Assembly: GCA_903916355.1 (NCBI GenBank) | Contig: CAIWWN010000224.1 | Location: forward strand, 1 to 50,750 | DNA length: 50,750 nucleotides | Direction of reading: 5' to 3' | DNA from: an uncultured Burkholderiales bacterium | GTDB taxonomy: Bacteria; Pseudomonadota; Gammaproteobacteria; Burkholderiales; Burkholderiaceae_C | Shown here: positions 26,059-34,051 of the stretch, piece by piece | Position numbering within the stretch: the stretch's first letter is position 1 | Layout of the letters: every line of letters begins with the position of its first letter | Program-made: the position numbers and the translations under genes | The notes under the pieces: model-generated | Told to the model about the DNA's origin: nothing | The model's database searches: none | What the model saw: only the letters and a program-made list of their open reading frames with translations

Positions 26059-26868
26059 GACAATCCAGCCCTCTAGGGGGTCGAAGTCAGGCAGGCCATA
26101 GCCATTGGGGTTGGGGTTTTCAAGGTGTTGTTGTGCGGCCCAGGCCGCTTGCATCAAACACAGGGTGGCGTCCAGCGCGTCGCCAGAAGGGTCTTGCACC
26201 AATTGCTCAGACAAGACGGTGCTCAATTTCAATCGCAAACCCAGGCGGGTCTGCCCGCGCTCCAGCGCGCTGAGTACATCTTTTCGGGCCAGCAGACGTT
26301 CTGGCGTTTGTTTGGCTTTGTCGTCACTCTTGTAGCTGCGTTGGCCCAAAATTTCGCGGGCCAGCAAGCCCGGATAAGCCTCCAAGGCCACCTTGCCCGG
26401 GTCACCCGGGTGTAAACCCGGCAGCGACACGCCCGCGTCCAGCAGCAAGGGCACGCCGGCATGCAGCATGTAGGCGACGGGCGGGTTGACCCATTTCATG
26501 GACGGACTGGAACCTGCAGGCCTGTCTGTTTGGCGGTGCGCAAACTTGCCGCCCACCGGGCGTGCGTTGCAAAAAGCAGCAAATTCATCGCGGATGGTGG
26601 CGCGGCTCAAGCTGGCGTAATGCCGCATGCAAGCGGCCCACTCCAGGGGCCAGCCGAGTGTGGCGACCAGCTCACGCGGCAGGCCAAAGGGCAAATCAAA
26701 GCCGCCGATCCAGGCGCGCGGCGCGGCCAGCCATTGGCCGAATTCAGACAAGGTCGTGAATGTGTGCAGCTGCTGCAACCGCACCTGCCCTGGCTGTGCA
26801 TCGCCAGTGGCCAGCACAATGGGTTTGCGCCGGCTGGGGCTGCTGGTGAAGTCGCAGCCGATCAGCAT
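26050..26868 (-). CDS. DUF429 predicted RNase H-like nuclease
   Basis: This 272-residue protein begins MLIGCDFTSSP, matching the first acidic strand of a predicted RNase H fold. The later acidic block GDALDATLCLMQAAWAA is the other hallmark of DUF429. A central GGFDLPFGLPRELV strand supplies another conserved Asp. The biochemical role of the family is unproven. It starts 7 bases after the BLUF gene stop, so the folE-BLUF-DUF429 set is probably one transcript. Confidence 0.8.
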   Translation of the reverse strand: MLIGCDFTSSPSRRKPIVLATGDAQPGQVRLQQLHTFTTLSEFGQWLAAPRAWIGGFDLPFGLPRELVATLGWPLEWAACMRHYASLSRATIRDEFAAFCNARPVGGKFAHRQTDRPAGSSPSMKWVNPPVAYMLHAGVPLLLDAGVSLPGLHPGDPGKVALEAYPGLLAREILGQRSYKSDDKAKQTPERLLARKDVLSALERGQTRLGLRLKLSTVLSEQLVQDPSGDALDATLCLMQAAWAAQQHLENPNPNGYGLPDFDPLEGWIVSA

Positions 26869-26875
26869 CCCTGTG

Positions 26876-27298
26876 TCAGGACCTGCCGATGATGGAGGCC
26901 GTGGCCATCAGCTCTTCGAGCAAAGCCAGAGACACCGAACCCGATACGCTGTAGGGGTCCAACTCGGCGCGCTCGGAGTATTTGAGCAAGATGCTGGTGT
27001 TCACCCGGGTCACGTCGACCTGGCCCATGGTCCAACCGCTGTAGCGACGCTCCGAAATTTCTTGGTAATGCAGCAACACCACGTCTTTGTGGCGCGGGTC
27101 TTTTTGAATATGCGCATACAGCTCGCTGACCGCTGCACGGCCACCTTCGATGGCTTGCAAAAAAATACCGCCGCCGTAACACAGGATGCCGGTGATGCCC
27201 CCGGTCGGGTTGAATTGGCGCGATTGACTCAAGATGTTCTCAATGGTCTCGGGCCCCGCATCCACAGCGCGACTCGCATACAGCAGGCGTACCAACAT
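26876..27298 (-). CDS. BLUF-domain blue-light sensor
   Basis: This 140-residue protein is a single BLUF domain plus about 45 residues. BLUF domains bind FAD and change hydrogen bonding on blue light. Key residues are present and line up with AppA after a one-residue shift: Tyr7, Asn30, Gln48 (FLQAIEG), Trp89 and Met91. The motifs NPTGGITGILCYGGGIFLQ and DPRHKDVVLLHYQEISERRYSGW are strong. It has no output domain, so it probably acts on a partner. ATG 27298 has AAAGGA before it; the in-frame TTG at 27304 is a weaker choice. The ATG lies two bases beyond the folE stop. Confidence 0.92.
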   Translation of the reverse strand: MLVRLLYASRAVDAGPETIENILSQSRQFNPTGGITGILCYGGGIFLQAIEGGRAAVSELYAHIQKDPRHKDVVLLHYQEISERRYSGWTMGQVDVTRVNTSILLKYSERAELDPYSVSGSVSLALLEELMATASIIGRS

Positions 27299-27300
27299 GG

Positions 27301-28014
27301 TCAATCCTTTCGGGGAATCAAGGCCAAAAATTCACGGCGCAAATTGGCGTCTTTCAAAAACACGCCGCGCATGACCGAGTTGATCATTTTGCTGTCCATG
27401 TCTTTGACGCCGCGCCAGCCCATACAAAAGTGGCTCGCTTCCATGACAATTGCCAAGCCGTCCGGCTGGGTCTTGCGCTGAATCAGGTCGGCCAGTTGCA
27501 CCACGGCTTCTTCTTGGATCTGCGGGCGTCCCATGATCCATTCGGCCAGACGGGCGTACTTGGACAGGCCAATCACGTTGGTGTGCTCATTGGGCAACAC
27601 CCCGATCCAGATCTTGCCGATCACCGGGCACAGGTGATGGCTGCAGGCGCTGCGCACGGTGATGGGGCCGACAATCATCAGCTCATTCAGGTGCTCCGCG
27701 TTGGGGAACTCGGTGATTTCAGGGACCGTCACATAACGGCCTTTGAAGACCTCTTTGAGGTACATCTTGGCCACGCGACGGGCCGTGTTGTTAGTGTTGT
27801 GGTCATGCTCGGTGTCTATCACCATGCTGTCCAACACCTGTTTCATTTTTTCGGTCACCTCGTCCAGCAAAAGATCGAGTTCTCCGGGCTGAATGAAGTC
27901 GGCAATGTTGTCGTTGGCGTTGTAGCGCTTGCGCGCGGCCACAACCCGCTCGCGGATCTTGACCGACATGGGCGTGCCATGGTCTTGCGAAGAGACGGCT
28001 GGTGAAGCTTTCAT
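27301..28014 (-). CDS. folE: GTP cyclohydrolase I (variant FolE)
   Basis: This 237-residue enzyme converts GTP to dihydroneopterin triphosphate, the first step in folate and pterin synthesis. Zinc ligands Cys124, His127 and Cys197 and catalytic His126 and His195 are in place. The canonical CEHH motif reads CSHHLCP, with Ser125 in the usual Glu position, and the histidine/cysteine motif reads ASHFCMGWRG. An N-terminal extension of about 30 residues precedes the core. It is immediately upstream of a blue-light receptor and downstream of nudB, EEP and clsB on the same strand. NudB acts on its product. Confidence 0.92.
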   Translation of the reverse strand: MKASPAVSSQDHGTPMSVKIRERVVAARKRYNANDNIADFIQPGELDLLLDEVTEKMKQVLDSMVIDTEHDHNTNNTARRVAKMYLKEVFKGRYVTVPEITEFPNAEHLNELMIVGPITVRSACSHHLCPVIGKIWIGVLPNEHTNVIGLSKYARLAEWIMGRPQIQEEAVVQLADLIQRKTQPDGLAIVMEASHFCMGWRGVKDMDSKMINSVMRGVFLKDANLRREFLALIPRKD

Positions 28015-28105
28015 GGCTTGGAGGCATTCTTGGACATGGGCAGCATCGTACCAGCGATTGATAGGACCACCGTGGGGTGGGGGCTCTAGGGCGCGAGGTC
28101 CGCGC

Positions 28106-29344
28106 TCAATAGCGCTTGCCCGCCAAAATCAAGGCCAAACGCATCAAACCATAGGCGGCCCAATCCAGCGCCCGCTGCAAGCGGGGCCGATCGGCAAACG
28201 CAGCAGCAGCGATGGGCATGCTCTCTTGCGCAATGGCCCGCTCCAAACGGGTGTGCAACTGCTGGGCAAAAGGGCCATCGGCCACCACCACATTGGCCTC
28301 GCGGGCCATCAGCAAACTGATCGGATCCAAGTTGGACGAACCCACCGTGGCCCAAGGCCGGTCATGGTACGCATCGATCACAGCCACTTTGGCGTGCAAA
28401 AAGCTGGCCGTGTATTCATGAATCTCCACCCCGGCGGCCAGCAAGGCCCCATAGACCGGACGCACGGCATGAAATTGCATGAAGTACTCATAGCGTCCCT
28501 GCAACAACAATCGCACACGCACGCCTCGGCTGGCGGCATGGATCAGGGCTTGGCGGACCTTGCGTCCCGGCAAGAAATACGCATTGGCAATCACAATGTC
28601 TTGGCGCGCCAAACCAATGGCTTTGCAGTACGCTTTTTCAATCTGTCCCCGGTGCAGCCAGTTGTCACGCAGCAGCAAGCCGGCTCGCGCCAACCTTTGG
28701 GGGCGATCCGTGGGCTGGTCTGGTTCGGTCCACGGTAAATGCAAGCCCGCGGCTTTGAACGAACTGAAAGCCTCTGGAAACCGATGCTGACGCACATGGC
28801 GAACCGCCTGGATGCGCCACCACAGTTGGGCCGTGGTCTCTTGCACTTGCTGCACCAAAGCACCTGTCGCACTCACCGCAAAATCCAGCCGCGGCTTCTC
28901 TAATTGGCCATGGTAGGGGTCGTACCAATCATCCAGGATATTGATGCCGCCACAAAAAGCCAACTGGCCGTCCACCACACACAATTTGCGATGCAAGCGG
29001 CGCCAACGGCTGGGGATCAATAACCCCAAGGAGCCCAAGGGGGAATACACCCGCCAATCAACACCAGCCACCTCAAAGCGTTGCCGCCAGTCCTCGGTCA
29101 ATGCCCCTGAACCGACCCCGTCCACCACCACCCACACACGCACCCCGCGCTGCGCAGCGCGTATCAAGCACTCTGCCACTTCGGCCCCCGTGCCATGAAA
29201 GTCAAAAATATAGGTTTCCAAATGCACTTGGGAACGCGCAAGATCGACTGCCGTCATCAGTGCTGCGAAATATTCTTTGCCGCCTTCGAGCAACCGGATG
29301 TGATGGCCGTCGCGAATGAAGTGGCTGGCGTGGGTGTGGCGCAT
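28106..29344 (-). CDS. clsB: cardiolipin synthase (ClsB type)
   Basis: This 412-residue phospholipase D superfamily enzyme makes cardiolipin in the membrane. Two HKD motifs are present: His118-x-Lys120-x4-Asp125 (HRKLCVVD) and His317-x-Lys319-x4-Asp324 (HAKVAVID), followed by GSSNLDPISL. No long hydrophobic N-terminus is seen, which fits ClsB rather than ClsA. The ATG at 29344 lies 7 bases after the EEP gene stop; a longer open frame overlaps EEP and was rejected. Confidence 0.9.
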   Translation of the reverse strand: MRHTHASHFIRDGHHIRLLEGGKEYFAALMTAVDLARSQVHLETYIFDFHGTGAEVAECLIRAAQRGVRVWVVVDGVGSGALTEDWRQRFEVAGVDWRVYSPLGSLGLLIPSRWRRLHRKLCVVDGQLAFCGGINILDDWYDPYHGQLEKPRLDFAVSATGALVQQVQETTAQLWWRIQAVRHVRQHRFPEAFSSFKAAGLHLPWTEPDQPTDRPQRLARAGLLLRDNWLHRGQIEKAYCKAIGLARQDIVIANAYFLPGRKVRQALIHAASRGVRVRLLLQGRYEYFMQFHAVRPVYGALLAAGVEIHEYTASFLHAKVAVIDAYHDRPWATVGSSNLDPISLLMAREANVVVADGPFAQQLHTRLERAIAQESMPIAAAAFADRPRLQRALDWAAYGLMRLALILAGKRY

Positions 29345-29351
29345 CAAACGG

Positions 29352-30110
29352 TCAGTCCCACTGAAACTCAGCGACCAGGGGCAGGTGGTCAGACATCTGA
29401 CGCCAGATTCGGCCATGCGGCACCATCAAGCCCGTGGGGTGCAAACCACGGGCATACACATGGTCCAGCTGCACGATCGGCAGGCGCGAGGGGTAAGTCC
29501 AAGCCCGAGAATGTGACCACTCGGCCAAGCCCGCTGCTTGCATCATCAGGCCCACACGGCGACCCCAATCGTTGAAGTCGCCTGCCACCAAGACCGGGGC
29601 ATCGGCCGGGATTTCGCGCTCGATGAAGGCCAGCAACTGCGTGATCTGCCGAATCCGACTGGCCGGGATCAAGCCCAGATGCACCACGATCACATGCACC
29701 GTCCTGTCTTGCACGTGCACCTCGGCATGCAATAAGCCGCGCTGCTCGAAGCGGTGGTCTGACATGTCTTCATGCTGATGCATCAGCACCGGCCAACGCG
29801 ATAACAAGGCGTTGCCATGCTCGCCGTGTGAGGTCACTGCATTGGTTTTGTAAATCGCCTCATAACCCTCAGGCGCCAGAAAATCAGCCTGTGGCAACTT
29901 TGGCCAATGCTTGAAGTATTTCTCCTCCTTGCGGTGGCCTTTGCGCACTTCTTGCAAACAGACCACATCGGCATCGAGTTGCTCAATCGCATGGCCAATG
30001 TTGTGAATTTCCAGGCGCCGTGCCGGCCCCAGGCCTTGCACCCCTTTATGGATGTTGTAGGTGGCAACACGGAACCTGGGCAAAGCGAAATCAGAATCGG
30101 TTTCTGGCAT
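29352..30110 (-). CDS. endonuclease/exonuclease/phosphatase family protein
   Basis: This 252-residue metal-dependent hydrolase has EEP motifs ATYNIHKGVQ, CLQEVRKG, VAGDFNDW, LDHVYARG and SDHLPLVAEF. No signal peptide is visible. The substrate is unknown; the family includes nucleases, sphingomyelinases and phosphoesterases. Its place between nudB and clsB is the usual Burkholderiales order, and linkage to ClsB suggests lipid head-group or DNA phosphoester chemistry, which is inference. Confidence 0.88.
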   Translation of the reverse strand: MPETDSDFALPRFRVATYNIHKGVQGLGPARRLEIHNIGHAIEQLDADVVCLQEVRKGHRKEEKYFKHWPKLPQADFLAPEGYEAIYKTNAVTSHGEHGNALLSRWPVLMHQHEDMSDHRFEQRGLLHAEVHVQDRTVHVIVVHLGLIPASRIRQITQLLAFIEREIPADAPVLVAGDFNDWGRRVGLMMQAAGLAEWSHSRAWTYPSRLPIVQLDHVYARGLHPTGLMVPHGRIWRQMSDHLPLVAEFQWD

Positions 30111-30119
30111 GCCATTCCC

Positions 30120-30578
30120 TTACGGCAAGTAATGCGGCAACATCAATATCGCCTCGGCATTGGAGGCTGAAAAACAAGTGTCTGCCGCGTCCCGCCACGG
30201 CAACCACTGCCAGGCCGTGTGCTCTTTGTCGTGCAACTGCACCGACTGGGCTGTGGGCACGCACAGGCCAAACACACGCTCGGTGTTGTGACTGACCTGC
30301 GAGTGGTAGCGCCAGCGCCAATGCGGGTAGATCGCGTACACATTTTCCAAACCCCAATCCTGTAAATGGCAGTCTGCGTGCAAGGCATCGATGCCGGTTT
30401 CTTCTTGTACTTCGCGCACCGCTGTGCTGCGCCAGTCTTCATGTTCCGCGTCTTTGCTGCCTGTGACCGATTGCCAGGTCCCTGAGTCGGTACGGCGAAT
30501 CAGCAACACCTCCAGTGCAGGCGTGTGAATCACCACCAACACCGACAGCGGGATTTTGTAGGAAGGATGCTCAGACAT
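30120..30578 (-). CDS. nudB: dihydroneopterin triphosphate diphosphatase
   Basis: This 152-residue Nudix hydrolase removes pyrophosphate from dihydroneopterin triphosphate, the product of FolE, in folate synthesis. The Nudix box is the run starting GSKDAEHED and ending REVQEETGI, one residue longer than the standard spacing. The aromatic-rich WRWRYH segment and the C-terminal WQWLPWRDA are family-like. The start at 30578 (MSEHPSYKIP) is preferred over the open codons seven residues upstream. The gene leads a run on the minus strand that reaches folE. Confidence 0.88.
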   Translation of the reverse strand: MSEHPSYKIPLSVLVVIHTPALEVLLIRRTDSGTWQSVTGSKDAEHEDWRSTAVREVQEETGIDALHADCHLQDWGLENVYAIYPHWRWRYHSQVSHNTERVFGLCVPTAQSVQLHDKEHTAWQWLPWRDAADTCFSASNAEAILMLPHYLP

Positions 30579-30711
30579 GGATGCGCAACAGCTCGCCATT
30601 GGACAATAAGGATGGCTTCATTCTAGCCACGCCCAAGCCGTGTCAAGATAGGCCAAACCTTTCGTTTCCACTGTGCGATCGATGCATTTCATCGCCCCTT
30701 ATGATGGGTCA

Positions 30712-31947
30712 ATGAATCAAGCCCCTATTTCAACGACCCCTTCGTCCGCCACAGACGCCACAGACACCGCCGCAGCCAGCCTGAGCTGGACCGAAAAGGG
30801 CACCGAATGCCATGCCCTGTGGCGCTCTGAGCGCAATGCAGCGCCACCCAAACGCGTGGTCATTGCCGACGACACCCTGAACGCCGACTCGGCCTACCGC
30901 CTGGCCTGCGAAGGCACGGGCATGGTGTGGCGCGGTGACTTTCAAAACGCACGCTTGTTGTTGCAGGCCATGATGCGCCGTGCCAACGCCCCCATCAAAC
31001 CGGGCAAAGCGCGCGCCAAATCGCGCGCGCAAGAAACCACGCCCATCACACCACAGCAAGCTTTTCATTTGCATCGGCAAGCCCAGTCGCAACGCGCACG
31101 CACGTTGTCCATGTTGTTGATTCCGCTGAATGCCGACCGCACCATTCCTTTGCGCCGCGCACCGGACTTGCGTCAAGCCTGCTTGGAGGCCTGGGGGCCG
31201 ATCGAGGGCAAGACCAACACCGTCACCTCGCTGCGCGAATTGCTGGGCGTGGTCGGCGCGCACGAATGGCACAAAAAAGGCATCGAAGTCGAAGCCTTGG
31301 GCGGTGCACCGAACAACCGCATCTTTCCCAGTTACGGCGTTTTCTCCCCAGTGCGCGGTGAATATGTGGCGCTGGTGGCCAATGCGCCTTTGCCTGCCGA
31401 CTACTCGCTGGCCTTTGACATCGGCGTGGGTTCTGGCGTGTTGTCGGCCATGCTGTCGCGGCGCGGTGTCAAACGCATCATCGCCACCGACAACGATCCG
31501 CGTGCCCTGGTCTGCGCGCGCGACAACCTGGAGCGCTTGGGCGCACGGCCCAAAGTGCAGTTGGTGCAAGCCGATTTGTTCCCCGAAGGCCAAGCGCCTC
31601 TGATTGTCTGCAACCCGCCCTGGGTGCCGGCCCGCGCCAATGCGCCGATTGAACACGCCATTTACGACGAAAACAGCCACATGCTGCGCGGCTTTTTGAG
31701 CGGCGTGCGTGCCCACCTGACCGCCGATGGCCAAGCCTGGCTGATCCTGTCGGACCTGGCCGAACACCTGGGCCTGCGCAACCGCGAAGAATTGCTCGGC
31801 TGGATCGAACAGGCTGGACTGACCGTATTGGGCCGCGACGACATTCGCCCCACCCACGCCAAAGCCATGGACAAAGAAGACCCCTTGCACGCTGCGCGCT
31901 CGGCCGAAGTCACATCGCTGTGGCGCTTGGGCATCCAGTCGCATTGA
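30712..31947 (+). CDS. class I SAM-dependent methyltransferase with NPPW motif
   Basis: This 411-residue protein has the SAM-binding motif FDIGVGSGVLSAML near residue 235, the acidic ATDNDPRAL strand end and the catalytic NPPW near residue 301. NPP[YFW] marks methyltransferases acting on planar amino groups of nucleobases or glutamine (PrmC and RlmG types). The N-terminal half (about residues 30-200) is not recognised. The start is the ATG at 30712, since the codons before it add only a weak leader. It diverges from nudB across 133 bases. Confidence 0.8.
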   Translation: MNQAPISTTPSSATDATDTAAASLSWTEKGTECHALWRSERNAAPPKRVVIADDTLNADSAYRLACEGTGMVWRGDFQNARLLLQAMMRRANAPIKPGKARAKSRAQETTPITPQQAFHLHRQAQSQRARTLSMLLIPLNADRTIPLRRAPDLRQACLEAWGPIEGKTNTVTSLRELLGVVGAHEWHKKGIEVEALGGAPNNRIFPSYGVFSPVRGEYVALVANAPLPADYSLAFDIGVGSGVLSAMLSRRGVKRIIATDNDPRALVCARDNLERLGARPKVQLVQADLFPEGQAPLIVCNPPWVPARANAPIEHAIYDENSHMLRGFLSGVRAHLTADGQAWLILSDLAEHLGLRNREELLGWIEQAGLTVLGRDDIRPTHAKAMDKEDPLHAARSAEVTSLWRLGIQSH

Positions 31948-31990
31948 AAAACACCTCGCTCAGCCTGCAAAACGGGCTAATATCGACCGC

Positions 31991-32686
31991 ATGATCACCG
32001 TTCACCACCTTGAAACCTCGCGTTCGCAACGCATTTTGTGGCTGCTTGAAGAGTTGGGCTTGCCCTACGAACTCAAGGTCTACGCACGCGACCCTGTGAC
32101 GCGACTGGCCCCGCCCACGTTGAAGAAAATTCACCCCTTGGGTAAATCCCCCGTCATCACCGATGGCGAATGGGTGGTGGCCGAATCTGGCGCCATCATT
32201 GAATACCTGGTCGAGACCTACGGCGCAGTGAGTACGCCTGAGTTGCAACACCTGAACCCCGAGCGCGGCAGCCCGGCACACTTTCAAAACCGCTTTTGGA
32301 TGCATTACGCCGAAGGCTCGCTGATGAACTGGCTGGTCATGAAGCTGGTGTTCGGCGCCATTCCCACCCGCCCCATGCCGTTTTTTGTGCGGCCGATTGC
32401 ACGGGCCATCTGTAACAGCGTGCAAACCCAACTCATCGATCCCAACTTGGCCACCGCACTGGCCTTCATGGAAGCGCACCTGAGCCACAACACCTGGTTC
32501 ACCGGCGAGCACCTGGCCATGGCCGATTTTCAAATGAGCTTTGCGGTCGAAGCCGCCTTGCTGCGCGGTGGCGATGTGTCGGCCTACCCCCATGTCGTGG
32601 CTTACAAAGAGCGCATCAACGCCCGCCCCGCCTATCAGCGCGCCATTGCCCAAGGCGGACCAGTGTTGATGAAGCCCGCGGCCTGA
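31991..32686 (+). CDS. glutathione S-transferase family protein
   Basis: This 231-residue protein has an N-terminal thioredoxin-like domain (HLETSRSQRILWLLEELGLPYELKVY, then GKSPVITDGEWVVAESGAIIEYL) with the cis-Pro and ESGAI glutathione motif. An all-helical C-terminal domain contains HLAMADFQMSFAVEAAL. It resembles the bacterial beta/theta-type enzymes. The catalytic residue is probably Ser13 (SRSQR). The substrate is unknown. It lies 43 bases after the methyltransferase gene and 8 before the ABC ATPase gene. Confidence 0.88.
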   Translation: MITVHHLETSRSQRILWLLEELGLPYELKVYARDPVTRLAPPTLKKIHPLGKSPVITDGEWVVAESGAIIEYLVETYGAVSTPELQHLNPERGSPAHFQNRFWMHYAEGSLMNWLVMKLVFGAIPTRPMPFFVRPIARAICNSVQTQLIDPNLATALAFMEAHLSHNTWFTGEHLAMADFQMSFAVEAALLRGGDVSAYPHVVAYKERINARPAYQRAIAQGGPVLMKPAA

Positions 32687-32694
32687 ACACCTTC

Positions 32695-33318
32695 ATGTCC
32701 TCTGCACTGGTTCATGCTGAAAATGTGGGCTTTGGCTACGACCCTGCACAACCGCTGTTCACCGGTTTGAGTTTTGCCATTCCGGCGTCTGGCGTCACCT
32801 TGGTTCAAGGCGGCGAGAGCCGGGGCAAGAGCACCCTGCTGCGTTTGCTGGCCGGGCAACTCAAGCCCTTGGCTGGCACTTTGCGCATGAACGGGCTGGC
32901 CTTGCACGAACCCGCGCTGAAGGCTCACATCTATGCCCACGATCCGCGTCTGCCAGACTGGAACGACCAGACGCCGCGACAGTTCTTTGCGCAAATGGCG
33001 CAGCAGTTCCCGGGCTTTGATGACGCCATCGTCACCTCAATGCTGGAACACTTGCAGCTGGCCGAACACGCCGACAAAGCCATGTTCATGCTGTCGACCG
33101 GCAGCAAGCGCAAAGTCAGCTGGGTGGCCGCACTGGCCTGTGGCGCCGACCTGTTGCTGATGGACGAGCCCTTTGCCGCGCTGGATCTGAACAGCATCCG
33201 CAAACTGCACCACCTCTTGGATGAGTGGCCTGTGCATCACCGCAGCGCTTGGGTGCTGGCCGACTACATCGCGCCAGGCTCGGTGGCGCTGTCGACGGTG
33301 ATTGACTTGGGTCACTGA
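32695..33318 (+). CDS. lone divergent ABC ATPase
   Basis: This 207-residue protein has the ABC fold but altered motifs. The P-loop is G-G-E-S-R-G-K-S-T (residues 39-47), with Ser where a glycine is usual. The signature is LSTGSKRKV instead of LSGGQ. Walker B (LLLMDEPFAALD) is normal. The switch histidine is replaced, as the motif reads VLADYIAPG. No membrane partner gene is adjacent. It resembles small CcmA-like ATPases. It may bind an unidentified permease elsewhere, or act as a soluble ATPase. Confidence 0.75.
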   Translation: MSSALVHAENVGFGYDPAQPLFTGLSFAIPASGVTLVQGGESRGKSTLLRLLAGQLKPLAGTLRMNGLALHEPALKAHIYAHDPRLPDWNDQTPRQFFAQMAQQFPGFDDAIVTSMLEHLQLAEHADKAMFMLSTGSKRKVSWVAALACGADLLLMDEPFAALDLNSIRKLHHLLDEWPVHHRSAWVLADYIAPGSVALSTVIDLGH

Positions 33319-33358
33319 ACCCCTCCTCCAACGCCTGCCCCTCCACACCGCATTCCAC

Positions 33359-33970
33359 ATGACACTCGAATTTTGGGTCCTTTTGTCCATCCTCGCTCTC
33401 ACTGGCTGGATGCACAAGTCGAAAATGCAACAACAGCGCAAGCTCTTGCTGGGGCGCAAGCTGCAGCCTTTTCAAATCGAAAAGATGATGGAGACTTTGA
33501 CCGAGGGTTATCTGCGTGCCTTGGGTGAAACCGATCTGGCGCGTCAGGACAGCATCTGGTCCATGCTGGCCAGCACCGAAGAAAACTTGAATGTGCAGTT
33601 CCAACACTTTGTGCTCGACTTTGCCCAACTGGACGCGGCCAGCACCCAATTGAGCAACTGGCCGCTGTGCGTGCCCTATGCTGAAAAAATCGCACCGCAA
33701 TCGATGTTTGACATGCGCAAAGCCTTCAGTATCCATGCGCATGGCATCGCCCGCGCGATTGAAAACCAAGCCCAGTACAGTGACAAAAAAAAGGCCTTCA
33801 CCATCACCGCCGAAATGCTGCTGATGCAACACAGTTGCCACTGGTTTTGCAAATCCAAAACCGTGGCCTCAGCCCGCATGTTGGCCCGGCATCAAACCAC
33901 TTACCCGCAACTGCTGGCCGCAGTCTCGCCTGAAACCCGGCAGGCTTATCTCAAGCTGGTCGGTGACTGA
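33359..33970 (+). CDS. membrane-anchored protein of unknown function
   Basis: I do not recognise this 203-residue protein. It has one N-terminal transmembrane helix (LEFWVLLSILALTGWM) followed by a basic stretch (HKSKMQQQRKLLLGRKLQP). The remaining 160 residues look mostly helical, with a cysteine-containing segment HSCHWFCKSK near the C-terminus. The ATG at 33359 is used; the upstream codons overlap the ABC ATPase end. It closes the plus-strand run and is followed by a terminator. Confidence 0.6.
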   Translation: MTLEFWVLLSILALTGWMHKSKMQQQRKLLLGRKLQPFQIEKMMETLTEGYLRALGETDLARQDSIWSMLASTEENLNVQFQHFVLDFAQLDAASTQLSNWPLCVPYAEKIAPQSMFDMRKAFSIHAHGIARAIENQAQYSDKKKAFTITAEMLLMQHSCHWFCKSKTVASARMLARHQTTYPQLLAAVSPETRQAYLKLVGD

Positions 33971-33994
33971 AAACAGGCCGGCAGCACCAACGAC

Positions 33995-34016
33995 AAAGCC
34001 ACCCGAAGGTGGCTTT
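33995..34016. terminator. bidirectional terminator between convergent runs
   Basis: AAAGCCACC-CGAA-GGTGGCTTT is a perfect 9-bp stem with a CGAA loop, placed between the end of the plus-strand run (33970) and the end of aspS (34052). T residues follow the stem on both strands. Confidence 0.75.
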
Positions 34017-34051
34017 GCTACGGGGCTCAAGCAGCCCTGCGAGGCAAGGGC

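Noticed and set aside
30730-31944. 404-codon minus-strand open frame opposite the methyltransferase
   Set aside because: The sense strand has SAM-binding and NPPW motifs; the antisense frame is Gly/Val/Arg-rich without family features.
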